Shown here: positions 1 through 7,754 of the stretch, one piece after another
Position numbering within the stretch: the first letter of the stretch is position 1
Layout of the letters: each line of letters begins with the position of its first letter
Assembly (NCBI GenBank): GCA_036244855.1
Contig: BQKZ01001014.1
Coordinates: 69,543 to 86,856, forward strand
DNA: 17,314 nucleotides
Source of the DNA: Temnopleurus reevesii
Taxonomy: Eukaryota; Echinodermata; Echinoidea; Temnopleuroida; Temnopleuridae
Direction: 5' to 3'
Notes under the pieces: model-generated
The model's input: the letters and a program-made list of their open reading frames with translations, nothing else
Databases searched by the model: none
What the model was told of the DNA's origin: nothing
Translations under genes and position numbers: made by a program

Positions 1-150
1 ACCACTTTGGGCCCCTCCCATGGCCACATCCACCAGATAGGACATGCCAGACGGCCCATTCATAATATCGGAGAGTACGATCTTTGCATCCATGAACGTT
101 AAAATTGGTAACCTTTCCAGCTAGGCTAACCCTTGCTGGCTGCCGGTCTA
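1..150. other. Unshared left end next to the direct repeat, possibly chimeric
   Basis: These bases precede repeat copy 1. They do not match the bases preceding copy 2 (15614-15763), although the next 1551 bp are nearly identical. If the two copies are one intron sampled twice, this stretch is a foreign or chimeric contig end. It is richer in G+C than its surroundings. On the minus strand one frame is open through the whole stretch (it includes NFNVHGCKDR and GCGHGRG), and a second frame is open from an ATG to the window edge. I recognise neither peptide. It could be a fragment of a dispersed element or of an unrelated gene. Confidence 0.5.
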
Positions 151-1701
151 ATACACTCAACTTAAGAATCGCATATGGCGCTATGCAGTTTTAACGAGAA
201 TGACGACGTCATATAAGTTGACTTACCATTTTCCGGTTACGTATATTTGCATGTGTTTTCATTTTCGCGAAGGTTCTCGATCAAAAATTCATGCTTTTTT
301 TGCAATTCATGTTAAATATTTCCTGGTATAAACTTTCATTACACCAAGGTTTGTTTCTTCTATACAGTACCAATTCCCTTTCATAGTGCTCAAAGAAGAA
401 AAATGGGCAATTATCCAAAAGGATAACCATGGCACATGTATTAACTTCCCAAACCGGAAGTCTCCTAGTCACCTGTAACGGATCAATACCAACGATATTT
501 ATCATGAGATATCGTTTAATATCGGGTATTGTCGGTTGCGAGAATTGATCGTAACTTTGTAGCAACAGGTCCTCAGTCTACAAGTACCTACATTTTGCTT
601 TGCCTCATGGCATAGAAAAAAAAGAAAAGCAATTTTAAAGATTACATAGGCCCCTGGAGAAAATAACAATGATACACCATGAAAAAAATAAGTACCATCC
701 AAAAAATATTAAGGTGAAAAGGGTGAACAAAGCAAAAAAAGAGACCTTGCACCACTAAAAATTTAGTTTGAAGATTATGGAATTAAACTGTGAACATTTT
801 CTGTGCAATAACGTATTGTCTTTTATGAGTCATTACAGAATTTTAATGTGGAAATCATGTGAATAGATGAACAAGTCTGCAAAAATCCCTACAGCCTGGG
901 TTTTCTGGCTCCCGTGCCAACAACCAGGTATTACATCCAGGTATATCATGATTCATAGTATACAGCTATTCCCCCATCACTTCCCATTAACACAGGACTT
1001 GAAAGTGTGGCTAGTATACCACTTTATTACGTTCAATGAATCTTGATTTATTTGGAACTTTGTAATTTATTTTTCATTATATTTTGATTTGATTGGAAAT
1101 GAAAATAAAACTAGATGAATCCTCGACCGCGCGCAGTCGAAAAATATGCCTCCGCCATTGCGCGATCAGAAATATTTGCCTGCTCAAAGAAACAAAAACT
1201 GTTGACTGCATATTAATATTGTACACATTAAGTGCAAAACTTGTAGTAAAAATAGATTGCTTTTGCATTTGTATTTTGTGATAGGGAGAGGGGAAGGAAT
1301 GGGTAGAGCATTGGAATCACAAAGAAAAAATTCAATCTTGTGACAATTCATGAACAGAGAGTACACAAAAAGTGGCAAGACATTATGAAAATTTAATATT
1401 TATACTCTCTATGCAGACATAGAAGGAATCCTGTAAAAGTGACCTTTGATGGACAACCTGAAAACATAATTGATTTCCACCCAAAACAATGGTATATTTT
1501 TAAATGAAAATGTTATGAGTTTTTGCAAGAAATGGCTTTTTTCATGTATAAAATGGCACCGGTGACCATTATCTTATTTAGCATATGTTGCTTCCAGTTG
1601 AACATCAACTAGAAGCAACATATGCCAAATAAGACACTATAATGGTAATCTACCCAAAGTTGGAGACAAAGTTGCAAGAAGAAGGATGCAACATGCTGGA
1701 C
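151..1701 (+). repeat. Direct repeat copy 1 (1551 bp), intron 3 sequence downstream of exon 3
   Basis: This segment matches 15764-17314 base for base at a constant offset of 15613. I compared it line by line and found three substitutions (708/16321, 1580/17193, 1611/17224) and no indels, about 99.8 percent identity. It is non-coding apart from the start of a reverse-transcriptase remnant at its right end. It lacks TG...CA ends and no gag-pol lies between the copies, so it is not an LTR. It lies on the downstream side of VPS39 exon 3. The same sequence upstream of exon 4 suggests that both copies are intron 3. The match starts at 151 and continues to the last base of the window. Confidence 0.95.
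1573..1633. repeat. Near-perfect hairpin: 29-bp arms, 3-base loop
   Basis: The left arm 1573-1601 and the right arm 1605-1633 are inverted copies around the loop ACA, with two mismatches in this copy. A weaker outer pair, CCATTAT at 1566-1572 and ATAATGG at 1639-1645, extends the symmetry. The hairpin abuts the reverse-transcriptase remnant, so it may be the end of a foldback element or an inverted duplication. The second copy is at 17186-17246 and has one mismatch. Confidence 0.85.
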
Positions 1702-1853
1702 ACTGCTATCGACATCAAGAGTTGGCTGCAAGTGGCAGAAAGTACAAAACCTATGTTGACACTTTAAAAGCAGACGCTGAAGCAGTTGGCACAGACGAAC
1801 TGAAAAATATCATACTAGGTCTCGGCAGTTTAGCCGACCTGGTAGGTAGGTAG
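1644..1853 (+). pseudogene. Remnant of the C-terminal end of a non-LTR retrotransposon reverse transcriptase
   Basis: One plus-strand frame from 1644 to the TAG at 1851-1853 encodes a degraded C-terminal tail. It includes RRRMQHAGHCYRHQELAAS, followed directly by GRKYKTYVDTLKADA and then TDELKNII. The order R-R-M...A-G-H-C-x-R-H, then G-R...K-T-Y-V-D-x-L-K, then an ELK-type helix, is what I know from the extreme C-termini of endonuclease/reverse-transcriptase proteins of marine invertebrate non-LTR elements. In such tails a stretch like LLWEPTHG usually lies between the two blocks. It is missing here, which suggests an internal deletion. A GGTA microsatellite follows the stop, as at many non-LTR 3' ends. 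The catalytic domain is absent, so this is a dead fragment. The family name is not determined. Confidence 0.65.
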
Positions 1854-1858
1854 GTAGG
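1841..1858 (+). repeat. GGTA microsatellite
   Basis: About four and a half units of GGTA lie between the reverse-transcriptase remnant and the first DR1-bearing repeat. This is a plausible 3' tail of the retrotransposon fragment. Confidence 0.85.
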
Positions 1859-2345
1859 TGACCTTTGACCTCCTGACCTAAAAATTTGCATACAACACCC
1901 TTCTTCCTATCTGCACACAAGACGATAGTTTGAAGTTGATACAACAAACCATTCATAATAAAGTTATCACAAGAAATACCCATTTTCATGTATTCTATGA
2001 CTTCTGTGACCTTTGACCTCATTGCCTAAAAATTTGCATGCAACATCCTACTTTCTATCTGCACACAGGACCAAGGTTTCAAGTTGATACTCCAGACCAT
2101 TCATAAGTTATCTCAAGAAATACCCACTTTCATGTATTCAATGACCTCTGTGACCTTTGACCTTTGACCTCATGGACCCAAAATCTAATCAGATCATTGT
2201 CCCTCCCATGTGCACACATGACCAAAGTACCAAGTTGATACGATTTACAGTTCTTAAGTTATCGCGAGAACGAAAGAAAGTGGGACAGGCGGACAACCCG
2301 AGAACATAATGCCTCCGGCAACCACCTTCGGTGGGCGGAGGCATA
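1858..2345 (+). repeat. Three degenerate tandem units of about 145 bp, each opening with a DR1-type motif
   Basis: Units begin at 1858, 2006 and 2150, each with GTGACCTTTGACC. They share later blocks in the same order: a TTTGCAT block, a CTGCACACA-like block, AAGTTGATAC, ACCATTCAT, AAGTTATC and AAGAAATACCCA, ending in TTCATGTATTC before the next unit. The third unit diverges after its start and runs into a longer tail ending in a GC-rich hairpin at 2309-2344. This layout (tandem subunits, then a GCCTCCG hairpin tail) resembles a dispersed repeat I associate with marine invertebrate genomes, but I cannot assign a family name. Confidence 0.85.
2309..2344. repeat. GC-rich terminal hairpin of the DR1-bearing repeat
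   Basis: The arms ATGCCTCCG and CGGAGGCAT enclose an inner stem CCACC-TTC-GGTGG, giving a compact two-part stem-loop. It closes the third repeat unit and probably marks the 3' end of the mobile or dispersed unit. Confidence 0.8.
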
Positions 2346-2713
2346 ATGAACTGAAACTTAAAACTGAAACTGAATAGCAAAATTAGGGAGCCAAAGGTTA
2401 AGTTTATGAGATACAATTATAACAAAAGTAGTAATACACAAATAAACAAATGGCAAATTCCATAACAGTAGGATGTCCAGACCTGGTATAATGTATCTTC
2501 CTGGAATAATTCTCATCCATTGTATCTGATTTTCTTATAACTAGGGAAGGTGGTGTTCACTCTAATGCTCACTACTGTATACCTGGTTCACAAAGTGTGA
2601 AAAGTAGATGTCAGTGTAATACAAATTATGACATTTTCCATAACTTTGTTTCTTACCCCAAACACGCAAAATACCAATTTAAATTTTGAATTTCGAGAAG
2701 AACTTGAACTCAC
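2346..2713 (-). other. Intron 3, exon-3 end: no further feature
   Basis: This is AT-rich sequence between the repeat tail and the exon 3 donor. The donor GTGAGT lies on the minus strand at 2708-2713. No exon-like block, inverted repeat or conserved frame was seen. Intron 3 continues leftward through the repeats to at least 151. Confidence 0.7.
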
Positions 2714-2821
2714 CTGAAAGACTGATGACAATCTGCATCTCTGGAATACATTCTAACTGTTGAATTGGCTTCTTGGAGAACGACTTGAAAGACTTCAGAA
2801 GGTCAACTTTGAATGAACCCA
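2714..2821 (-). CDS. VPS39: VPS39 exon 3 (residues 47-82, part of the CNH domain)
   Basis: This 108-bp exon is flanked on the minus strand by a T-rich tract with acceptor CAG at 2822-2824 and by donor GTGAGT at 2708-2713. It enters in phase 1 and completes a codon begun in exon 2. It leaves one G, which exon 4 completes to GAT (Asp). The peptide includes FSKKPIQQLE and QIVISLS. These match the vertebrate VPS39 segment around NFSKKIQQI and KILVSLLENN as I remember it. The region forms blades of the N-terminal CNH beta-propeller, which in this family takes part in Rab7 and membrane interactions of HOPS. The exon is intact. The oddity is its position: on the minus strand the next coding exon (exon 4) is not downstream but at 14186-14280, on the far side of the window. 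Confidence 0.93.
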
Positions 2822-3063
2822 CTGAAAAAAAAACAGAAAAAGAATAAACAATATCTGAGATAATTGAGCAACTTCATTTGGATGTGCGGGTTTTGTTTTT
2901 TTTTAGATCTAAAGGAGCTCTTTACATTTCCAATTCATTTTGTCAGAAAACATAGAATAACTGTTTGAGAACAGGCAAAAGGCAAATGAAAATAAATAAT
3001 TCTTACAAATTAATTTTTACAATGTCCCATCTTTTGAAATGTCTGTGCATATATATAGGACAT

Positions 3064-3222
3064 GGGGGGTGTTTCATCAAGATTTGTTGCAGCGACAAGG
3101 AGTCATTTTCCGACAGTTCCCATAGCAACTGTCAGCAATAGTGCTTTTCATCCAATCACAATCAAGGAATTTGGCCGCGCGGACTAATTGTCTCTGCGAC
3201 AAATCTTGATGAAACACCCCCC
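3064..3222. mobile_element. Foldback/MITE-like element, 159 bp, TIR GGGGGGTGTTTCATCAAGAT
   Basis: The left end from 3064 and the right end to 3222 are inverted copies over more than 30 bp, with few mismatches. The outermost part is GGGGGG then TGTTTCATCAAGATTTGT. The core is only about 80 bp and non-coding, with a CCGCGCGG patch. It has no transposase, so it is non-autonomous. I cannot see a clear target-site duplication: the flanks are GGACAT and TGTACT. A run of G at the tip is shared with the MITE pair at 10654 and 14409. Confidence 0.85.
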
Positions 3223-4567
3223 TGTACTGTAGGTTCTATAAAATATGTTAATTTTTCAAAGAACAATTCTCGGGCATTAACAAGCCATCTGACTGTATGA
3301 ATAATCAAGAATCTGGGTCTCTTTTGAGCATTTTTTTGGTTTTAAAAATGTTTTTGTATATTACTTTGCAAGGACTTGAGATCATTAGGTATTAAAATAA
3401 GACAGGACAAATGAAGAATATGTTCCTTTCTCATTCATTTCAATATCCCCGATCCCAGCCACTGATACAGACACTAATAGTTACTAGTTCACGTATTACG
3501 TAAGAACAAGCAGGGTGTAACGATTTTATCATTGAAGTAAATGTAAACATTACGCGCATGGAACTGGTGTGCGCTTGTATGCGCGCGGATCATTGTCACA
3601 CACGTTCTTAAATACGCGTGCCTCAAATTTTCACAAGTGATACAGGTTGATATCACTTGATCAAAATTACAACTGCGCATGCCCAAAATAATTGTAAAAA
3701 TGATATCAAAGATAAAAACAACAACATCAACAAAACAAAAACAAGTGATACGGGATGATATAACTGTCTTGTTTCATCTTGAAAAAGAAATAAAAAGAGA
3801 CGATACAGGATTATCTCTAAGAAAAATTGACCAATAAGCTTGCAGGATTTATCAAAATTACAGTTCAAAAAGTGATAAATTACAATATCATGTGCAAAGT
3901 CCCCTACACAATATTCATTGTTCAAATCTCAGAGTTGGGTGCCAATATCCTTGCTTCCTCAGTAGGAAAGTTTATTCTAAACAGGATGTAAATCTGATGA
4001 TGGAATTCATAATGTACCTCTCTGTTTCCTGCCTTTGTAAATGTACCTGATGCAAAATTACCATAGTGACAGAAATCAGAGTTGCATTCTGCATCATATT
4101 CAGTTTATCAATTTTTGTAAATCTGATATTCAACTTTTTAATAGTTTTCAAAAAAAAAATATCTTCTACGATTTGCTTTGCATGTATAAGCCTGTATAAA
4201 AAAGAAAGAACATAAAATCACCAATGAACATTGCCAGCTCCTGCATTATGGAGACTTGATGTAATAGCAGTGCAATACACATAAATGGTTTTTTTTTAAT
4301 GTGGATCCATAGGTAAAAGTATGGCCAACATAACACTGGAAATGCCATTAATTTCTATTGTAATAATTGTAATGCAGTATATCATCTAAAGAAACTTAAT
4401 TTACAATTCCCCTTCATAATCATATCTTGATCCAATATACACTGGTAAATGTACAAATCAAATAAAAAAAAATAAAGAAAGAAAGAAATTAAAATGTACA
4501 TGTGTAAGAAAACCCTTAAAAATCATAAAAATTGGAGAGTGCAATGTGTAAAGCCCTTTACATGAAG

Positions 4568-4849
4568 TACATTCACTATTCTTTAGTTAAATTTCTATTC
4601 ATTATACTTCCCAATCCAAAATTACTTGCAATATCTATAACCCATCACCTTCTGAGTTCTGTTATTCCAATATAAACATTTTGCATGGACAGCCCGGTTC
4701 CAAGATACTGTACATTCATTATTCTTGAATTCTATTTCAATTCATTATACTTCCCAATTCAAAATCACTTGTAATATGTATTAATCCATCAACTTCTTAC
4801 TTCTGTTTATATTCTCATAATTTTTTTTGCAGGGACAGCCCGGTTCCAA
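4568..4849 (+). repeat. Diverged tandem duplication, two units of about 140 bp
   Basis: Units at 4568-4704 and 4711-4849 share, in order, TACATTCA, ATTATTC-like sequence, CATTATACTTCCCAAT, CAAAAT, ACTTG, AATAT, CCATCA, CTTCT, and a final GGACAGCCCGGTTCCA. They are clearly diverged, with many substitutions and small indels, so the duplication is old. The block lies inside intron 2 and has no coding potential. Confidence 0.8.
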
Positions 4850-5325
4850 AAGTTATTATGATTTGTTGTTGGTATTTAGTGTAGGTAATCAATATTCAAT
4901 ACTGTAAAATGCTGTGATACCTATTTCTGTAAAAGCACTATATACATGCCAATATTATTACTTAATTAATCTATGGAAAATATTCAAGTGTGAATGGATC
5001 CCCAACCAGCTGGGTAGAACTACATGTAGTAACCTCACAGCTGACCCCATAATCCTCCAGAGAGTCACATGAATATGAGTGATACAAGGTACCCCAGGAA
5101 CAATCCCTGTCAGCATACATAGATCTACACAGTATCAGGATTGGATTTCAAAACATAATCTCTGTACATGTAGTTAGATCTACACAAACATTACTTAGGA
5201 ATATATTTAAATAAACATATTTCTCTTAAATATTCAAACATTTAAGATAAATGGACAATGAAATTGAAGATCAAAATCTGTCTGTTGATAAAGCACAGTA
5301 GGGTGTAATAACATGCATTAGGGAT

Positions 5326-5341
5326 GGGGGGGGGGGGGGGG
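5326..5341 (+). repeat. Homopolymer run of 16 G
   Basis: Sixteen consecutive G occur in an otherwise AT-rich intron and are followed by a run of nine A from about 5352. Such runs are prone to sequencing and assembly error, and the true length may differ. Confidence 0.9.
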
Positions 5342-5744
5342 TTGGAGTATGAAAAAAAAAACATGTTTGCAATATTGATAAACATGAATAACAATGTGGA
5401 TGAGAGAGTATCCACGTCTATGTATGTTCATAATTCTTCCTTCATTAAAGGCAGAGTGTTCTTTATTACAATTACTACATTTGAATTGGATCCTTTTATG
5501 AAAATTCTATGGAATTAAAGACAATAAAATGACAATATTGATAGGAAATCGAAATCATTAACACACAAGATGGGAGGGATTGACTTTGAATTCACATTGA
5601 AAGGTGTCAATCTTCAAATTCAAATGATAGGAGCCTCTTATTCTACTAGCTAGCAAGAGGGACAAAGGATTGGGACAAAGTAAACAAATTCATTCAAGCA
5701 TTCACAATAGCTTCATGATGACAAACGAAAGTCCCATACATGAA

Positions 5745-5981
5745 ACAATAGGCGGGTTTACTTAATTAAAATTTATGTGCTTTTCTTGCCACTGAATGTA
5801 GTTACATGGTATTCCTTAAAATGTTTGATAACAATAAGATTACAATACTTGGAATCTAGTTTGCATGCATTACTTGTTGCTATGTCGGGAAAGCCTCGGG
5901 CAAGCCTTAGGGTTGTCAAGAACAACCTTTGTGTTAAAGGTATGCATAAAATTTGCATCTATTAGTAAACCCGCCTATTGT
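5745..5981. mobile_element. Short TIR element (about 237 bp), TIR ACAATAGGCGGGTTTACT
   Basis: An 18-bp perfect terminal inverted repeat (5745-5762 and 5964-5981) bounds about 200 bp of non-coding sequence. If the true tip is GGCGGG, the element is flanked on both sides by TA, which would fit a TA target site of the Tc1/mariner kind. If the tip is ACAATA, no target duplication is visible. The overlapping open frames inside the element on both strands are short and unrecognisable. It is a non-autonomous MITE candidate within VPS39 intron 2. Confidence 0.75.
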
Positions 5982-6903
5982 TCAACATTTACTGCAGAAT
6001 AAGAATGATGGGCTTTTCTTTTGTGTCCTTCTGGCTATTGTTAATGCTTGAATTTGAATGGAGGTTGTTTACTTTATCCGAGGCCTTTGTCCCTGACTGA
6101 CTTCATGTAATTTATACATGTACCTATGTATTGAGTCACATTGCTAACACCTGATGATGTCAAAATAAATCAGCACTCAATTTTCAAGGGTACATTATTT
6201 GGCTCATAAACCTTTAATGATTATAATTAAGCCAAATTAAAAACTCTCTGCTTAATTTTCTTTATTCTTATCATGTACAAGATGTACAACAATTTGTAAA
6301 TGTAAATAGCATACACTTTCCGGATACTAGCCCAAACATACAGGTACTGTACACGTAAATGTAAGAGCCTTCAAACAGATTAGCAGTCACATCCCCTTCC
6401 ATAGTTGTTTACGTTTGCTCTTGAATTTTTCTACACTTCAGAAACATTCCATTCAAGAGGAGTTTCTAATATCAAAATATTATAAAAAGTATTCTGGCTT
6501 ACTCTGACAAAATTGTATTTCCAAGAAATATGGCCATGTGACCTAGATTTATTCAGCATTCAAGAGGAACTAACCATGTTCTCATTGAAAGTGTTGTCCG
6601 AAATGATGTCACAGATTCAGTCAATGTTACCCATCATATAGATCCCTATCAGCAGCAGGGATTGTCATATCTGTGTGACTTCGTAATTTTTTAACAGGTT
6701 ATCTAATTTTGCTCAAATTTTCCCTGTTTGTTCATCTGATTTTTCTTCATTCAATGATATCACGTTAATTGTAGGGGTCGGTTCTCCTCTAAGTAGAGCA
6801 TATTCTGACTGTTTCTAACAAGAAAAAGTAACTTGTGATTAATTTTGAACTTTTTCCTTTTGTACGAGTTGGTTTCGTGTAATAGTGTAAAAAGGTAACT
6901 TAC

Positions 6904-6969
6904 ATTGTCCTCCTGTAATACTGTACACCAGGAGATGACCTGGTTTTGTTCCAACAAGCAACTGATCTC
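6904..6969 (-). CDS. VPS39: VPS39 exon 2 (residues 25-46, start of the CNH propeller)
   Basis: This 66-bp exon has acceptor CATAG at the 6970 side and donor GTAAGT at 6898-6903 on the minus strand. Its first two bases complete GGA with the last base of exon 1. Its last base starts the TTG completed by exon 3. The peptide DQLLVGTKPGHLLVYSI matches the strongly conserved VPS39 block EWLLVGTKQGHLLLYRI, the first strands of the CNH domain. The related protein TGFBRAP1 also has a CNH domain, but the exact LVGTK-GHLL wording and the agreement of the other five exons favour VPS39. No frameshift or stop is present. Confidence 0.94.
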
Positions 6970-7656
6970 CTATGAACAGAAACAAGACAATATTATTAGG
7001 GTTGACCTATCTACATTGTATCTGTTTAAAAAGCAAAATGAAATATAACCTTTAAAAATTACCTATGTTTTCTTGGACTCCCTTAGCATTCTCAATGTTT
7101 CCTTCAACATAACATATAAAAAAGAAAAGGACTTTATGTTTTTCTTTGTAGTATGGTAATCAATGGAAAAGGAAATGTTGAAGCCTTGTTTAGATTCTTA
7201 TATTCTTATTATATGTGTATGTACTTCATCAATAAATCAATATCTCCGAATGGTTGTCAACATTTGGTAAATCAGATTTAGTGCCTCTGTAGTAAAATCC
7301 ATGTAAACATATCAATTGAAATGAGACAAAAGAAATACAAAAAGGACAATAAAATATTTCAACAAATGAGATGTAAGGGGTTCATTGTTTCAAATCATTT
7401 CAAGAGCTTGGCCTTTCTCCAAACATAGAGCACTGCCAATCAGTGTTTATCTATGTCGGGATAAGGCAAGTATTATTTAGACAAATATGTTCTTACATCG
7501 TGTCATAATTTCCTAATAAACTTTGGATATTTTTTTAAAGAAGATAGTAGAATAGAAAATGGTTACCAGCATTCGGCAAACAGCTTATTGGTAACAAAAT
7601 GTTGAAGATTTTTTATGATAAAAAGTTGAAGATTTTTCATTACTTTGTAGACTTAC
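6970..7656 (-). other. VPS39: VPS39 intron 1 (687 bp)
   Basis: It runs from donor GTAAGT (7651-7656) to acceptor TAG (6970 side) on the minus strand. It is AT-rich, with no repeat or RNA gene that I can support. Confidence 0.85.
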
Positions 7657-7729
7657 CATGGCAAGCTATGGACTCTATAGGTAGAGGAAGCTTCTCTAGG
7701 ATAGGACAAGACGCATATGCATCATGCAT
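7657..7729 (-). CDS. VPS39: VPS39 exon 1, coding part with start codon (residues 1-24)
   Basis: VPS39/Vam6 is a HOPS subunit that tethers late endosomes, autophagosomes and lysosomes before fusion, working with Rab7 and SNAREs on the cytosolic membrane face. The start ATG is at 7729-7727 on the minus strand. It is supported by a good context (CACCATGC), by an in-frame TGA at 7738-7736 just upstream, and by the opening MHDAY followed by PILEKLPLPIESIACH, closely matching the vertebrate N-terminus MHDAF...PILEKLPLQI. The donor GTAAGT at 7651-7656 leaves one G that exon 2 completes. The 5' untranslated part extends to higher coordinates, and its limit cannot be seen. The six exons join into 181 codons without a stop. 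The rest of the protein (end of CNH, the clathrin-type repeats, the C-terminal zinc-binding region) is not in the window. Confidence 0.94.
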
Positions 7730-7754
7730 GGTGAATCACAGATATCCCATGCAT
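7730..7754 (-). promoter_or_regulatory. VPS39: Two upstream ATGs in the VPS39 5' leader
   Basis: On the minus strand an ATG at 7754-7752 opens a 10-codon frame that ends at TGA 7724-7722, overlapping the main start. A second ATG at 7750-7748, in the main frame, stops after four codons at 7738-7736. If the mature leader includes these bases, either could reduce initiation at the VPS39 start. The leader boundary is unknown, so this is conditional. Confidence 0.4.

Larger units (their letters stand above)
2822..6903 (-). other. VPS39: VPS39 intron 2 (4082 bp)
   Basis: Its borders are donor GTAAGT (6898-6903) and acceptor TTCAG (2822 side) on the minus strand. It holds a foldback element (3064-3222), a diverged tandem duplication (4568-4849), a G run (5326-5341) and a TIR element (5745-5981). 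Stretches 3223-4567 and 5982-6903 contain no exon-like block that I can support. A CpG-richer patch at about 3540-3690 includes GCGCATGC-type motifs, and a short motif around CAAGTGATAC recurs at about 3632 and 3741. I would not interpret either further. Confidence 0.85.

Noticed and set aside
1858..2345. CRISPR-like array
   Set aside because: The units are about 145 bp, diverged throughout, and without a repeat/spacer split. The genome is eukaryotic.
2714..7729. TGFBRAP1 (a paralogue of VPS39) as the identity of the gene
   Set aside because: The start MHDAY, LVGTK-GHLL, KGATLF and VPDVPKAM blocks agree with VPS39 wording rather than with the paralogue as I recall it. A full tree was not possible.
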